Assembly (NCBI GenBank): GCA_036877525.1
Contig: JAZGTH010000034.1
Coordinates: forward strand, 1,116,001-1,180,000
From: Chromobotia macracanthus
Taxonomy: Eukaryota > Chordata > Actinopteri > Cypriniformes > Botiidae
Direction of reading: 5' to 3'
Length of the DNA stretch: 64,000 nt
Shown: positions 1 through 28,955 of the stretch, in pieces
Numbering within the stretch: position 1 is the stretch's first letter
Layout of the letters: every line of letters begins with the position of its first letter
Translations under genes and position numbers: made by a program
The notes under the pieces: model-generated
What the model was told of the DNA's origin: nothing
Database searches by the model: none
The model's input: only the letters and a program-made list of their open reading frames with translations

Positions 1-1211
1 TTTCAGTTTGACAGAATGGGACTGAAATATTTCTCTGTAACACAAGTCACCTTGATTGTACCTTGTCTATGCAGCATACAAATCACGTCGTGCATTTGCG
101 GTACGGCTGCAGACAATGGTTGAATGTTTCAAACTGTCCTCACCTTGTCTGTGTCATGTTGCCTTAGCAGTGAAATTAGCAGGCTTACGAGTCTGTCCGA
201 TGTGCAGACAGGTTCAGTGGGTGCATAGTTTTTAAAGTTAGCCTTGCTTGTATATAAAGGCACAGAGCCTTTATAGATGTAGATGCACAGAGCAGCGAGT
301 GGAGAAAAACCTTCTCGCATTTTTGTATTTCATAAATAGATTTTCTTTCTCTGTACAAAGTCCATCGCATAAAGTACATGATGTACAGATTTTTTTTTGC
401 TTCACTTGCCTGTAATTAAACAGTAATTAGATTTGTTTATGTGAAAAACTTTGCATATGTCGCTTTAAAGTCACCAACTTGTGAACATGATACTTAAACC
501 TTTTAATAGTAATGTGAATGTTTGAAGTTTTCAGTATGAACATTTTATACCTAAATAGGCAAGGCAAGTTTATTCATGTAGCGCATTTCATACACAAGGC
601 TAATTCAAAACGCAAAAAAATATGCCTGTATACTCTTATATGCCAGCAATTGTCTCAGTTGTCTTCTCCTAACTAGTTTCAGGAGGAACATCTGAGACGA
701 AGTTAAGACTTAAATGAGACAAAACGAGATGAGACAGTGCGCCATAAGTCTCCTGATCTATGAAAGAAAAGCTTTAAAACCTCTGCATTGCCCTTCATCT
801 TTGCTGGAATGGTGGGTGAAGTGACCACATAGGTACAGATGGAGGCCTGTTTTTGGATGGCAGCCATCATATGTTTGCTGATGAGGAAGACAGGCGGTCA
901 GTATGGTACAACCAAACTCAGACAGCACAAATGCTAATGCCAGTCTGTTGGTACCAGGTTGTGTAATGTTTACTTGAAACGAAATAACCAAAAAGCACAA
1001 AAACTGAACTCCCCTTGTTGCAAAGCTCAATTTAGAAGGCAAAGGTAATCAGAGCCAATGTTTGATGTCTTTGTGATATTTAATCAGAATGCACTGTTAT
1101 TCTCATGTATAGTCACTGTACAGTCATTTGTTTCACATTAATGTTTGTCTAGTTGTAACAGTCTCTGTAATTCTAAATCATTCATGGTATTGTTTTGGAC
1201 TTTGTTTTCAG
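1..1211 (+). other. tgfbr1 intron 1, 3' part
   Basis: Sequence upstream of exon 2 runs off the left edge. It holds no supported exon. A short dispersed-repeat fragment lies at 557-617. The 94-codon minus-strand frame at 758-1042 resembles nothing I know and is treated as chance. Confidence 0.75.
557..617. repeat. Short fragment of a dispersed fish repeat
   Basis: The stretch 'ggcaagtttattcatgtagc' followed by 'gcatttcatacacaaggcta' resembles a repeat common in cyprinid genomes ('ggcaagtttatttatatagc...catttcatacacaatgg'). I do not know its class. Confidence 0.4.
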
Positions 1212-17320
<16,109 letters not shown>

Positions 17321-17450
17321 GCCAACTGACAAGGAAAGTCTTGCCATTTTAAAAATTGAAACTATGATTACAATAGTTATCAATACCTTTATCATTATCC
17401 TTTATAACTGCATCACACTCAAGAAAGAATGTGTGCACTTTGAATGAAGT

Positions 17451-17479
17451 TTTGCATTTTTTGCATTTTTTGCATTTTT
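17451..17479 (+). repeat. Three tandem TTTTTTGCA units
   Basis: 'tttgca' recurs three times with T-run spacers about 130 bp after the tgfbr1 stop codon, so it would be in the 3' UTR. Confidence 0.75.
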
Positions 17480-18413
17480 CGACTTTAGTCTTAAAAAAAA
17501 AATGTTCCGTGTGGACTTTGCTGTGGGTCTTCGAGGCTTAGAGAATAGGTACTCTTCCCAGCCTTGCACCCATGATATAATAACCCACATCCCACCTCCA
17601 GTATGGGAACGTCCATCCGCTCTTGTTGATAGGCTGACCCTGAGGATTATGGGAAATCATTTTTACATGCAAGCACAGCACCAGATTCCAACAATGACAC
17701 AATGACAGGTACTGAAACACACCTCTTGGGTGCTGGGTTAAATGAAAGAAAAGAAGAATTTTTTAAATTTTATTTATAAAAGTTTGCCTGTTCAGTGGCT
17801 GGGTAGATTTTAAGTTCTGTTTTTTCTCCCATGGAGGGATGACTGTTTGTGGTTGACTGAATTCTGTGGGACCTTATTTTTTGCACCTTGTATTTTCTTT
17901 TGGCTTATCACTGCTATTCTTCAGGTCAGTGCAACTTTAATGTTTTTTTTCTTTTTTTGTGTCTTTTGCAAAAACAAAACTGGACATGACCTCATTCAGT
18001 CTAGGCGAACATGCTGTGACATATGCAATATAGATAAAAGTTATCTACTTTATATTTTTACTGCTCTGCTACAACAACTTCAACTACAATGATAAACCAT
18101 GCCTTCCAAGCCAGGTGTTACCAGAAAGTGCCACTGCTTTTGAACCAACCCACCCTCATGGTGTGAGCTGGCCCCTGCTGTCATTGTTGGGCTAAACGTA
18201 TCGACAAAGATTCTTTGTAAAGGTTCACCAGGAGTCTCTTATGCACAAGGAGCAAAAGGGGCCACCACACTCTAAATTTGCTGGTGCCATTCCTTATCAT
18301 TTCTGCCTCTTCATCATCTTCATCGATGCAGCATTGAGGGATGTAACAACGATCCAGACCTCTTCTCATTTTATGGCTTCTCTTTTTCGGACAATATGTA
18401 CTTTCTTCGGGGA

Positions 18414-18419
18414 AATAAA
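18414..18419 (+). terminator. Candidate tgfbr1 poly(A) signal (proximal)
   Basis: AATAAA followed within about 40 bp by a GT-rich stretch ('tgttggtgctgtg'). It would give a 3' UTR of about 1.1 kb. Confidence 0.35.
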
Positions 18420-20017
18420 GCTGCACATTGGTAAACAATGACTGACCCTGAGTACCCTGTTGGTGCTGTGACTGGACACCCATTTTTGTTCTGTCGTTTG
18501 ATTGGTCAAAGAGGGGAAACTGTGGAAGCCAACGTGGGTCAACGAGCCAGTATGTTTTATTACCGAAGCTTCACCAAGCTCACCAAGCTAAGATGCATTA
18601 GAAAACAACAATATAAAGAACTGTTTCTGTATACAAAGTAACTGTTGCTTGGTGCAGGAAAATGAAGAGATGGTCAGAGACTGGCTGTGGAAAAAGTGGC
18701 CACTGGGCCATTGAAGGGTTGGAAAATAAACAAAAAATACTAAAAGAAAACATTAGCATTAATAAAAGTTGCCCAACAATTAGAATATTAGATGCTTTGG
18801 TTCTCAGTGTGAAAAGATGGTGTGGTACATTCAGATAAATATAGCAAATGGATATTTACTAAGCCATAGGTTTTCCAATATTTTGTGGCAACTTTTTCTA
18901 ATGGAATGTATAAAAGAGAAATACATTCAAGGACTGCTTTAAAATTTTTCGAGTTAGCCTTAAGGGACCAATCAAACATGTTAAGGTTGTTTCTGTTTTG
19001 TTGTAAAAAGTTAAGTTTGAATTGACTGTAATGATATAGTGGGGTCAATACTGTATGTAACAATACATATATGTAGCACCAGTTCTAGCAGTTGACAGTG
19101 TCTTTATGGAGGTAAACCATGTTGCCACCCAAACAAGCTTTTGCTGTTTAGAGTATCAAAGCTGGATGATATTTGATAGTTTGTGTTCCATAGCTGTGTT
19201 CATGAATGAAGACTCAAAGGGCCCTCTGAACTTGACTAAGCAAGGTATCAATTTCTGAACTTCCACTGCTTTTTCTAACCACGTAACTTGAGATTGTTAT
19301 TTATAAGCATCCATACTTTTTGGTGATACTTTATTGTGGGTGAAAAAATTACCAGTAACTTCAATTTCACTGATTGTTATGATAAGAAAAAGGCCCTTTA
19401 TTTAAAAAAATGGGATTGTTTTCATTCATTCAGCAATAACTGCACTTCAGGCATGTTAATTGCTTTGACAATAGGGTTTATTCCTCTGCTGGTCAAATAT
19501 TTTGGTCTTGTGTCTGTGGACAACATTGCTGCTATGCATCATAAGTCTCCGCTGGAGCAAGTAAAAGACACATTAGTTCATGGTAACAAAAGAACCAAAA
19601 TGCCCAAATTATGTTTGCATGTTTTTGCTGGTACGTTTCTTTCAAATTTCTTTCAAGTTTAATAAAAAAGAAATGACAAGTGTTTTAAATAGAGACCATT
19701 ATGGGTTATCAGTTTAAGCGCTTGTTTGAATTGGCGTTAGTTTAAGGAAATGGTGTATTGGTAAACCTGTCAGTATTTTTATGGTCTGTTACTGTTTCTT
19801 TATTGGATGCTGTCACCCAATTACATATTCCCTACTTACAGTGAATGAGTGATTAAATGACTCCTGCTACTCCTGTTAAAAGTGCAAAATTCCTAAATGA
19901 AGTACTTTTTAATGTGTGGATAGGAAGTGTTGTGTATAAATATTGTGCAAATGTATATAAATATGTATGTATGTGTCTGGCTGATAGCTCTACGCTCTGT
20001 ACAGTTTGTTAACAGAA

Positions 20018-20023
20018 AATAAA
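20018..20023 (+). terminator. Candidate tgfbr1 poly(A) signal (distal)
   Basis: AATAAA followed 8 bp later by AATTAAA, after an AU-rich 'tgtataaatattgtgcaaat' region typical of UTR ends. It would give a 2.7-kb 3' UTR. Confidence 0.4.
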
Positions 20024-21768
20024 TTCTGCATAATTAAAGTGTCAAAAAAGCAATGATTGTTGCTGCCAGAGGAGGACATGAGCTTAAAGAAAAAAACTTA
20101 ATTTGGAAGTTAATGTGGTTGTTTCAGGGAATGTTAATGTAGTTAAGCTTTCTTTGATAAATTTCACAGGAACAGTCTTTCCACTGGTGTTTGCTCCATG
20201 TCAGTCATTACGATGTCAGTTTTCAGCAGCATTTTGTTCTGTATGCATTTCACCATGGTACCATTAACATCCATGTGTTCCTTTATAACATGCAGGTTTC
20301 CTATTGGCTATAAAGGCCAAGCCACACCAGCTATAACTTGCCAGAAAAACCATACCGTTGCACCTCTGATTCCATGCGATTGGGTGAGACCCCAATGCAC
20401 ATCTCAAATGCATCGTTCCTATTTAGTGTAGCTCAGAGCTTTTCTGTCAAAATTTAGGGGGTGCACTATTTGAGATGACACACTTTGTCTCGCCCTTTCG
20501 TAGCTAACATTTCAATAAACTTCAGTGCCTCCTCCAAGCCGTGGGGAAGCATTTATTTAAGGAGATTTTAGGTCCCCTTATCTGACCCAGACTTTAAAAC
20601 TAGTGGCATTTGATGAATAAAGTCTAAGCCTGTGGTTGGTTGATGGCGAATTATGCAAAAGTTTCATGCTGTGACGCACAGACTTGTTTCAGTTTGTTAC
20701 GCAATTTCAGGAAGACATAAACATAATCACTTAAAACATAAAAACATAATCTTTTTGTGTGATCCGGTTGAGACCGTGAATGTTAATGTCTAACCCAAAT
20801 GTGACAGACACGAATGTTAATAGTGCAACATTCCCACAACGTGCCGCCAATGACAGCACAATTTGCATACCTGCAGTCAAGGTCACCCAATGATATCACC
20901 CATCATTCTTAAAGGGGTGTCATGAAAATACACGGGCCTTTCACTTATTTATGCAAATTCACAGGGTCACACAGACCTCAGGCACTCCAATAACATTCAC
21001 TATATGTATTAGTTTGATTACACAACTATGCCAGTATCCGGACACTGTGAGAAAGGCTCTTGATGGACGATGGCCTGGCAGCACCAAAAATCAAGAATTT
21101 CAAGTACGGTACAGTATGTAGACTTGCTATAATTTGATAAAAATGTTTGGAGAATAATGGTCAGGCCCTTTAATTTAGGGGAAGTACAATAGAGAAGTCT
21201 GGGTCATTTAAGGGCAGCAGTGAGCTAAAAGTTTCCCATGGTACATTTCACTTGGTCAGTGTGTGCATGCATGGCGGCTGATAAGTTGTGGAATGGTAAA
21301 GGAAAGCTTTATCGTGTTGTATTTGGTGCCTAAGTTTGACTTTTGTATTCCACTTAGAATGATGCATTGCATAGGACTTACTTCTAATGTTTGTGTCACC
21401 TGTTTTTTTGTTTAATATATATTTAAAGAAAAAAATTCAATACATTTTAAAAGGTCAAAAAGTCATGAGAAAAAATACCTCCTCTGAAGACCAATGTGTT
21501 TTTACCTCAGTGTACATATTTGATTTGTTTACTCTGCATTTTTTTTTTTAATGCTAAACATGACATTGTATGTCTGTGGTACCTATATCAATGGTATTGT
21601 GTTGTATTATTGTCCAGACAGTATATATTCCTTCTTTAAACCATTATTTGGTTTTTCTTTATCTTCTTTGTTATGTATGAATTTCAAGTGCTTTATGATG
21701 TCACTATATCCTTTAATGCCTCCTCCTCAGCTGTATAGGAAATGCCTTGTACCGTTTCTTTTTCAAAA

Positions 21769-21778
21769 AATAAATAAA
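21769..21778 (+). terminator. Overlapping AATAAATAAA, possible far-distal poly(A) signal
   Basis: Two overlapping AATAAA hexamers. If used by tgfbr1, the 3' UTR would be about 4.5 kb. Confidence 0.25.
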
Positions 21779-23499
21779 ATGAAAAGGTTGATGAAATGAG
21801 ATGTGTGGGCAATTTCACAGATCCTGCATTACAGATACAGTATGACCCGTGCTCTGCTTGACTTCTAAAGCATTAGGTTTTGACTTTTTATAGCATGTAC
21901 AGATGAACTGCATAGAATCATAATGCAGTGACGCTCATTGTTGCTTTCTAACATAGTGGAATAGAGATGGGTGTTAATAAAAAAATAATGGAATATGTAT
22001 TGTTGTTTTATTACTTTACTATCAAGTATTAAACTGAACAATAAAGACTTCAGTTAAGAGTTCAAAATATAAACTATTTTGTCCTGACTCTGATGTCATT
22101 AACCCAGTCCACCAAATTGTAAAGAAATTGTGTAGCATTTTTTAGCGTAGTTTAACTTTAGATTAATTAGGTCGAGTAGGCTAGCAACACAAATGCAAAA
22201 AAGTGTGATATGCAAAATGTATTTTGTCAGCACTGTCTGCTGTAAACTTTCTGACCACAAACACACATTTTTGTATTTGACGGCAGTGGCACATTGAGTA
22301 ATAGCTAGAAAATTACAAATTTAGTGACACAAAATGAAGCGGCAGTTGTATTAAAACATAGGTACATTTCTCTAAATATGATTGACAGATTAATCCAGAA
22401 TGTCCTGGTATGTATAATTATTCGTTTTGAGGTCACATAGTTGTCTCTTCTAAGTAATCACATCACAGTAAATTATGTTCCGTGCATGAAAATATATATT
22501 TGACATTTGTATTCAAGACCTGTGTAGTCCCATCCCATCTTCCACCATCATCCACTCCAATTTATTGTGAAACATATTTCAAATGATTAAATTTGGACTT
22601 GTTTGATTAGAGTACCTTATAAAATCAAAAGAAATCTAAAAATACTTTTGAATGCTCAGTGATTTTCCTTAAAGGAGTTCTTAACTGACTTTTCTAGATA
22701 AGATAACTTCCTAACTCTTTCCTTCACTTTGGAGCTCATAGATCAAATGAGAAGAACACTTAGAAACATCTGCCAAGCCTGCAGAAGCGTAGAGGTAAAA
22801 ATAAATTAAAAATGTTAGGCAGACTCATCTTAGCCTTATTATACAACCAGAACCAAAAAGTTGGTGAATTAAATGAACAATTACAGTTACCTTAACTTAT
22901 CTAGACACTTCTCACACATAATGTATGAATGTTGTTACATTAGATAAGAAATCCAAAACCAAGTAGCATTTTTATTTATTTTCATTATTAAAAGATTTCA
23001 AGCTCACTTTTCAAGTAAAACATTTCACGAAAATAAGTTTGCTTCAAATGTTTTTGTACTGTACAGAAAGACAAAAATCACCCTGGCTTTCTGGTTGTTA
23101 AACATTTATCTATCTCATATAGTTAAAGTGATGAGCTGTGCTATTGTACAGTGTTAATTTGGGGTGAACTCATTATAAGTTGCTCGTTATAAGAAAATGT
23201 GTCATTGTTTCAATAACTTGTCATTTAATGTAATAAAAATTCATACAGTTTATGTGCGTCCAAATACTTCTCGCAGCCTGTGTATTCCTGCATGTATGGT
23301 TACTCAAAGTAGCTATAGTTTCCATATACTTGCCTCACCCAAATGGGCACAGAACAAAAGATGTGGTCAACTGAGGCCATCAGCCGCTTACATTGTACCT
23401 CAAAAGGAAAATATGCACGTGTTTATTTAATTGGTCTCTGATTAGAAAGCTTGTTTAGATCTTTGATATTGGCATGTCAAGCAAAAACTCCAACCCCCC

Positions 23500-23830
23500 G
23501 TCTCCTGTTTCTAACTTACAGGGCAATTGATCGTAAAGTGTTTTAGGAACAGCTCAGAGCCCAACAGCCCGATGGGCCTCCTGCCGCATCTATTTCACCA
23601 ATCGATAGTTGTGACACTGCCAATTATACTTTCAGTTCCAGCAGGGCTATTCAGATATAACTCAGTAAACTGAAGCTGACAATGTAAATGTGTTATTTCA
23701 CTCTCTCTGCCACTTCCTTCACAGGTTCCTTTTAAGCTCTAATATCCATTTCCTTCATTTAGAGAGAATTAGATGCACTCCCCACATTAAAACAAGACAA
23801 CACACACTTTAGACACACAGAGCAATTTAG
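23500..23830. promoter_or_regulatory. Candidate conserved noncoding element in the spacer
   Basis: A balanced, repeat-free stretch with ATCGAT and 'cagcccgatgggcc' motifs in an otherwise AT-rich desert. It is proposed from composition alone. Confidence 0.25.
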
Positions 23831-24361
23831 GAATTTTCACCCTTTCTTTTATATCCTCAACATGATCATTTTTAATCAAAATTAGTACAACTATATTTTC
23901 AGAATTGTCCCCAAATTATATCATGTTTAGCTGATGAAATTGTAGGTATATTACATATTAGGTCTATGTGAAATCTTAAGGTGACATCTCTGCATAATTT
24001 TGACCAAACAGATTTAGTTTAAATTATGTTTAATTTAATTAATAGTTTAATTTAATTTGCTTGCTTACTTTATACAATTGAGTGTGAAAAGGTTAATCTT
24101 TGCTGAGTTTAATTCTCTTATATATTGATGTGTGTGTGTGTTTAATACGTACATATATTTATTTTTGTATTATAACGTGAAGAAATATGAAATATTGTAT
24201 TTATTGGGGTAGTTTGTTTGTTACCATAGGCGGAGCACGTATTCTGTTGGCTTTGTTGTGTGGTGATCTGATACTGCAGGTGTTGCTTATTGAAGCAGCT
24301 GGTGAAAGGAAGAAAATAATAATTAAACACTATATATATATTTATTTATGAACCGCAGTGA

Positions 24362-24532
24362 ATGTCGGAGTGGATTGAACAGGGCTCCGATGAGGAGGTG
24401 CGATACACGTTTGATCTATTTCAAGTGAATTTGCTGTGTTACCTGTCAGTCCGAACCAAAAATAGCTCTAAGTTACGTCCAACTGCGACTGACAATGATA
24501 AATCTCTCCACTCGCTTTTCTCTCTAGTGTAG
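24362..24532 (+). other. Orphan 56-codon reading frame in a CpG-richer patch
   Basis: ATG to TAG, beginning MSEWIEQGSDEEVRYTFDLF and continuing with a mixed, protein-like composition; CpG density is higher than in the surroundings. About 80 bp after the stop there is an AAATAAAG near 24622. I do not recognise it. It could be a relic of a transposon or retrocopy, or chance. Confidence 0.2.
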
Positions 24533-26574
24533 GAGTTTGTTGAAAAGGCTGCTGAAGGAGAAAATGATCAATTTTGCAAGTTGGAGAAGAAATGTTCTAT
24601 ATGTAAGCTGCAGTGTTTATCTAAATAAAGATTTTATTCGTTTATTTATTTTATTTTGGTATTGAAGCTGGCAAAACGAATCGAGTAAATCACAGAGTCA
24701 TTGACTCAACTTCCCCAGCAGGGGGCACTGTTGTTATTTAACCATTGCTTTATATTGGTGTTATATTGGTGTTGAGGCATTTTAAATTGTCATGTATTTG
24801 TGAGATTTATTGTGCATTTTTTATACATTTTTAAAATCATGGATTGTCCTCTAATGCATTATTTTTCTGTAATATATTAATATGTTATGCAGCAGGAAAC
24901 GTTGTCACAAGATTTTAAGTAACAAGTCCAGTTACACCAATATGGGTTTTCACTCACTGTGGCAGTTTAAAACTGTTTATTAGATTTTTTTTGTGAACTC
25001 TGTCCTCCATACTAAAATGTTAATATTACCATATTTTTGTAATAGCTTTTAGATACAACTAATAAAAACCATGCACACATACATTAGGGCAAGATTATAT
25101 AATGAAGTTAGATTTTAGCTGAAATGTTAAACTCACAACACCTTTTATCTTTTAAAGCTGACTGGATGTTTATAAGGCCACTTCTCAACTTTATATTTCT
25201 GAAGTGATGTTTTGAGATTAAATATTAAAAATGAATTCAGAAAGCAATTACCAGCATTAATTTGCAGTTCCCGAGATATAACACATAACTGATAAGGTTA
25301 TGTTGAGGTTAAGGTGAGTTGTTTATGAGTAAAATAATGGCTACACTTTATGGCTTCTACTTAATATGGATTGGTGTCCATGTTGATAATGCCGAGACTG
25401 CAAACAAACATTCAGATTTAAGAAATCTCTTATATTAAGGTAGATAAAGGTTTTATTATTACTGTGCTCGCTCACAAAAACATTCACATCGTAACAAATT
25501 GACTGATTTTTATGAACATGATGTTCATTTGTATAATTCATTTATATGTTGCGAGATGTCATGGGAAGACTTGTTCACATAATTCAAAACCCTCAGTTTA
25601 ATAAAACCTGTCTAATAAATGTAATTAACAGCCCACCCTTTGAATTAGACTGGTCTCTTTACAAAGTGCATAGAGCTACAAAGAAAGTATTGAGTCTCCA
25701 AAACACAGTTATGATAATATGCAACATCATGTTTCCTCCACTGTGACTATTTGACTTTTATATTCTGTTAATTAAAGTTAGTTTAAGAAGGTAGGATGGC
25801 CCTGGTTGAATTTTAAATTGGTCTCTGTTTGATGCAGAATTTAATGTGATAGTATGAAACCATCTATTTTACACACTTTTAAAATGTTAACAGATTCATA
25901 ACTGACAATCCTAATTTTGCTTTTAACTTCCAGGAAAAACAAAGTTTATGGTATTTCACTGTTCATCACTGCTTATATGCAGGGATAGGGATCTAAAGGG
26001 ATCTATAGGGACCCTTAACTCTACAAGATCAAAGCAATTCGTGCATTAACAAGCACCAATAATAATCCCACTTTTGCACTCTGTAGGCAACAAGAAAATC
26101 TAGTAAGGGACCTGGGGGATGTACCATTGCCATAATACTAAACACACAATGATACACACACTATGTGCATGACAGCAAGTAGAGTCATAGCTGTGATAGC
26201 TGAGATGATCTCTGGGTAAATAGCTTCTGTGAGATAGCATTAAGGGACAGAGCCAACAGCCAGCCACTGACCAAAACCATTAATCATAGAGGGGCATTCA
26301 GCATATGATAAACATTGGCGTAGCTCCATGTGGCCCTGAAAATTACTTCATTTAGGCTCAAGTCCACATAGGATAGTAAGTCAACAATTTCAATACTGTA
26401 TTGTAATAAATTTGTCTCAAACTATGCAGTGTATCATAATTTTCAGCAGAATAAAATGATCCTTTTAATATAATAATCTAAATTTTACAAATTACAGTTG
26501 AATTTTAGGTTTATAAATTTTATGTAGAAACCTATGTAGAAACCTAGTGGTTGATTTGCTTACCACAATGCTGT

Positions 26575-26715
26575 TTAGGTCTTCTAGGTAGATGAGGGTG
26601 TTGCTATGTGGTTGCTATGTGTTCTGGATGGATGTCAGGACATTTGTTACTGTATGCGATTGTTAAGGTGTTCTGGGTGGATGTCAGGGTGTTGGTTGCT
26701 AATGTGCTCTGGGTG
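26575..26715. repeat. Degenerate 'ggttgctatgtg/ctgggtggatgtcagg' minisatellite
   Basis: Roughly 30-50-bp units with 'gttgctatgtg', 'gttctgg(g/a)tggatgtcagg' and 'ttggttgctaatgtgctctg'. It is the opposite-strand relative of the tract at 10561-10740. Confidence 0.6.
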
Positions 26716-26735
26716 GTTACTTCTTGTAACCACCC
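26711..26735. repeat. Perfect 10-bp inverted repeat with 5-nt loop
   Basis: Arms GGGTGGTTAC and GTAACCACCC are separated by TTCTT. An AATAAAG follows about 20 bp downstream ('gagctgaataaagctg'). Confidence 0.8.
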
Positions 26736-27114
26736 ATAGACTCTTGAGCTGAATAAAGCTGTTATTCTGGTTCCTAGACATGACTTCGGTCCCTCCTTCA
26801 ATAAAACAATTTTTAACTGTATCATCTGCCTTGCAAAAATAGAAAAGAGTATAGTTTAGTGTTTAGAAAAGTAATAGCTTGCCTCCTTTTAACAAGTGAC
26901 ATAGATTGAGGTATTATTCATATTTGAATAACCATAACCATAACCATAATGAAACCTAGGCATCATACACCGTTTGTGCTACAGACATGGGTCATACCTC
27001 AGAAGACGTTTGGTTGTCTTTTTGCAGAAAATACAAATCCTACAGACTTACATTGAAAGAGGGAACAATCCATGCAATATATACAAAACAGAACACTATA
27101 GAAACTTCAGTGTA

Positions 27115-27195
27115 GGCTGTTTCATTTAAGGAACCACCTAGAACACATTACCAACAATAACTACATAGCAAAACACTACAAACAACATTGTGGCA
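27115..27195. repeat. Minisatellite fragment ('accacctagaacaca...tagcaaaacactac')
   Basis: Short degenerate copy of the same unit type as 10561-10740. Confidence 0.45.
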
Positions 27196-27370
27196 GGGAG
27201 TTGCATGGGTAAGCACTATGCAATTTTTTTCAATAAAGTTTGATTGAAGAATTTAATTTGGCATTCTTTTCTGTAGCCACTGTTTGGCTCCACTGGGGCC
27301 CTCACTTTGTGAAGCTAACAGCTTTTAAAAATAATTGTCTTTAGACATTGACGTTTTATTAAGAATCATG

Positions 27371-27465
27371 TTACTCAAAAATAAAATTTCTGTCATTATT
27401 TACTCATGCTGTTGTCATTCGAAACTCATTTATCTTTCTTCTTCTGATAACAAAAGGAGATTTAT
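27371..27465 (+). mobile_element. Left-end fragment of the cyprinid foldback element
   Basis: 'tcaaaaataaaatttctgtc' then 'attatttactcatgctgttg' follows the usual end of the palindromic cyprinid repeat ('cacccaaaaatgaaaattctgtcat...actcaccctcatgttgtt'). It is truncated after about 95 bp. Confidence 0.6.
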
Positions 27466-28835
27466 TGAATATCTGATTGGGTGTATTTAATACTGTAGCA
27501 CAGCACATAATGACTCACTTGAAAGCTTGATAAGAAAACTTAAGGTGTCTCGGCAGTCGCCACAATTTTACTGTAATGTTTTAAAAAATTTACATCAATT
27601 TCAGTATGTGGAAAATGATCAGTGTGTCGCACATTCTTTGTTATCTAAGGATTTCTCTGTAAGCTATTTAATCAAATTTTAAAATGTGCAAATGAAGAGA
27701 TACAGAAAGCAGCCCACACACATACTCAGTGGCATTTAATACACTGACAGGATGACAGGAAGACTAATGGATGTGGCACTTAATGTAAAGTTAATCCAAT
27801 CCTGTAATAATGTTCCCTTCTCATTGATGTAATATTGTGAGTTTCTCATCTGCTCCTTTTAATGTGACTTTATTCAGTTTCGTTCAAAGCACAAATTTTC
27901 CATAGTGTTGTTCCTGCAGAATTTTGCTGACAAAACAACAATAGCAGATCTGAGTACCTTAATTGTCAAAGTAAATGTTAAAACTTTTATTGGGAAACAT
28001 GACTGGTGTTTTGTACAATATCCTGCCTGTACTTGCTTATTTTGTCATATCTGGAGCATTTTTATTGCCCAAAAGTTACAGCCCCCAATTTCATACATTA
28101 TGGAAACATAACATAATGTATATAATGTATATAATGATTTTGATGAACATAATGTATTTGACATACTGCGCTGAATAGTATATCAGTATCAGTATAGTGT
28201 AAAATAATTTATTTGATGTTAAATGTGAAAGACAGAAAAGTACACAGGTTTGAAACGACAAGAAGGTGAGCAAATTTTGCCCCTTTTGTTCATTTTTCAT
28301 TTGATTTTAAGAGTATACAATGTATAAGAGTAAATATAATATAAAGAGTAACATATATAGAGCAAAACATAATAAAAAATGTAGTGTAAAAAATATTTTA
28401 CACAACCATTCTTACAAAAAAATGTTACCTTCCTAAATCTAATGATGTCCATAAGGCCTTGATCACCACAGCTAATAGCAAACGCATTCATTAATCATGC
28501 TAAATTAAGCCTCCCAGTGTTTTGTAAATGCACTGAAAATGATGAACAGTGACCTTTAAGGGCTAATCAGCTGCACCGCTGAATTCTTGTGTCCATCAAA
28601 CTCTAAGACAAAGACTGTTAGTGGTACAGATGTGTCAGATGTGTCTTTTCTGTTCCTTCTCTACCTAAAGCTCTCTCTTTCTCTCTCTCACACACACATG
28701 TACTCTTCCAAATTTCCACTGTCTTTCTTACTCTATTTTTTATTCAGGCATGGTTTTATACACTTATTTCCTTCCATATTTATTCATTACCATCATCCTG
28801 TAACATTAAGATTATATTCTGCACAAGAAACATTT

Positions 28836-28955
28836 TTCCTGGAGCTTAATGGGTAGAACATTGTGCTAGCCATACCAGAGTTATGAGTTTGATTCTCTGG
28901 GGACACATATACAATATGCACAATAAGTCTGCCAGATGTGCGTAATAAATATCTA
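28836..28955 (+). mobile_element. tRNA-derived SINE, DANA-like, internally deleted
   Basis: Head 'agcttaatgggtagaacatt', then 'gtgctagcca', B-box-like 'gagtttgattctc', body 'tggggacacatatacaatat', and a tail 'aagtctgccagatg' like the usual 'aagcgtctgccaaatg'. Confidence 0.65.

Larger units (their letters stand above)
17321..20040 (+). other. tgfbr1: Probable tgfbr1 3' UTR
   Basis: No gene is visible after the tgfbr1 stop. The TGFBR1 family has kilobase-long 3' UTRs, and AATAAA signals occur at 18414-18419 and 20018-20023 (the latter followed by AATTAAA), with others at 20514 and 21769. Which is used cannot be told from sequence. The 5' part holds a triple TTTTTTGCA motif at 17451-17479. Confidence 0.5.

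Noticed and set aside
758..1042. 94-codon minus-strand frame in tgfbr1 intron 1
   Set aside because: No recognisable domain, no splice or promoter context; consistent with chance.
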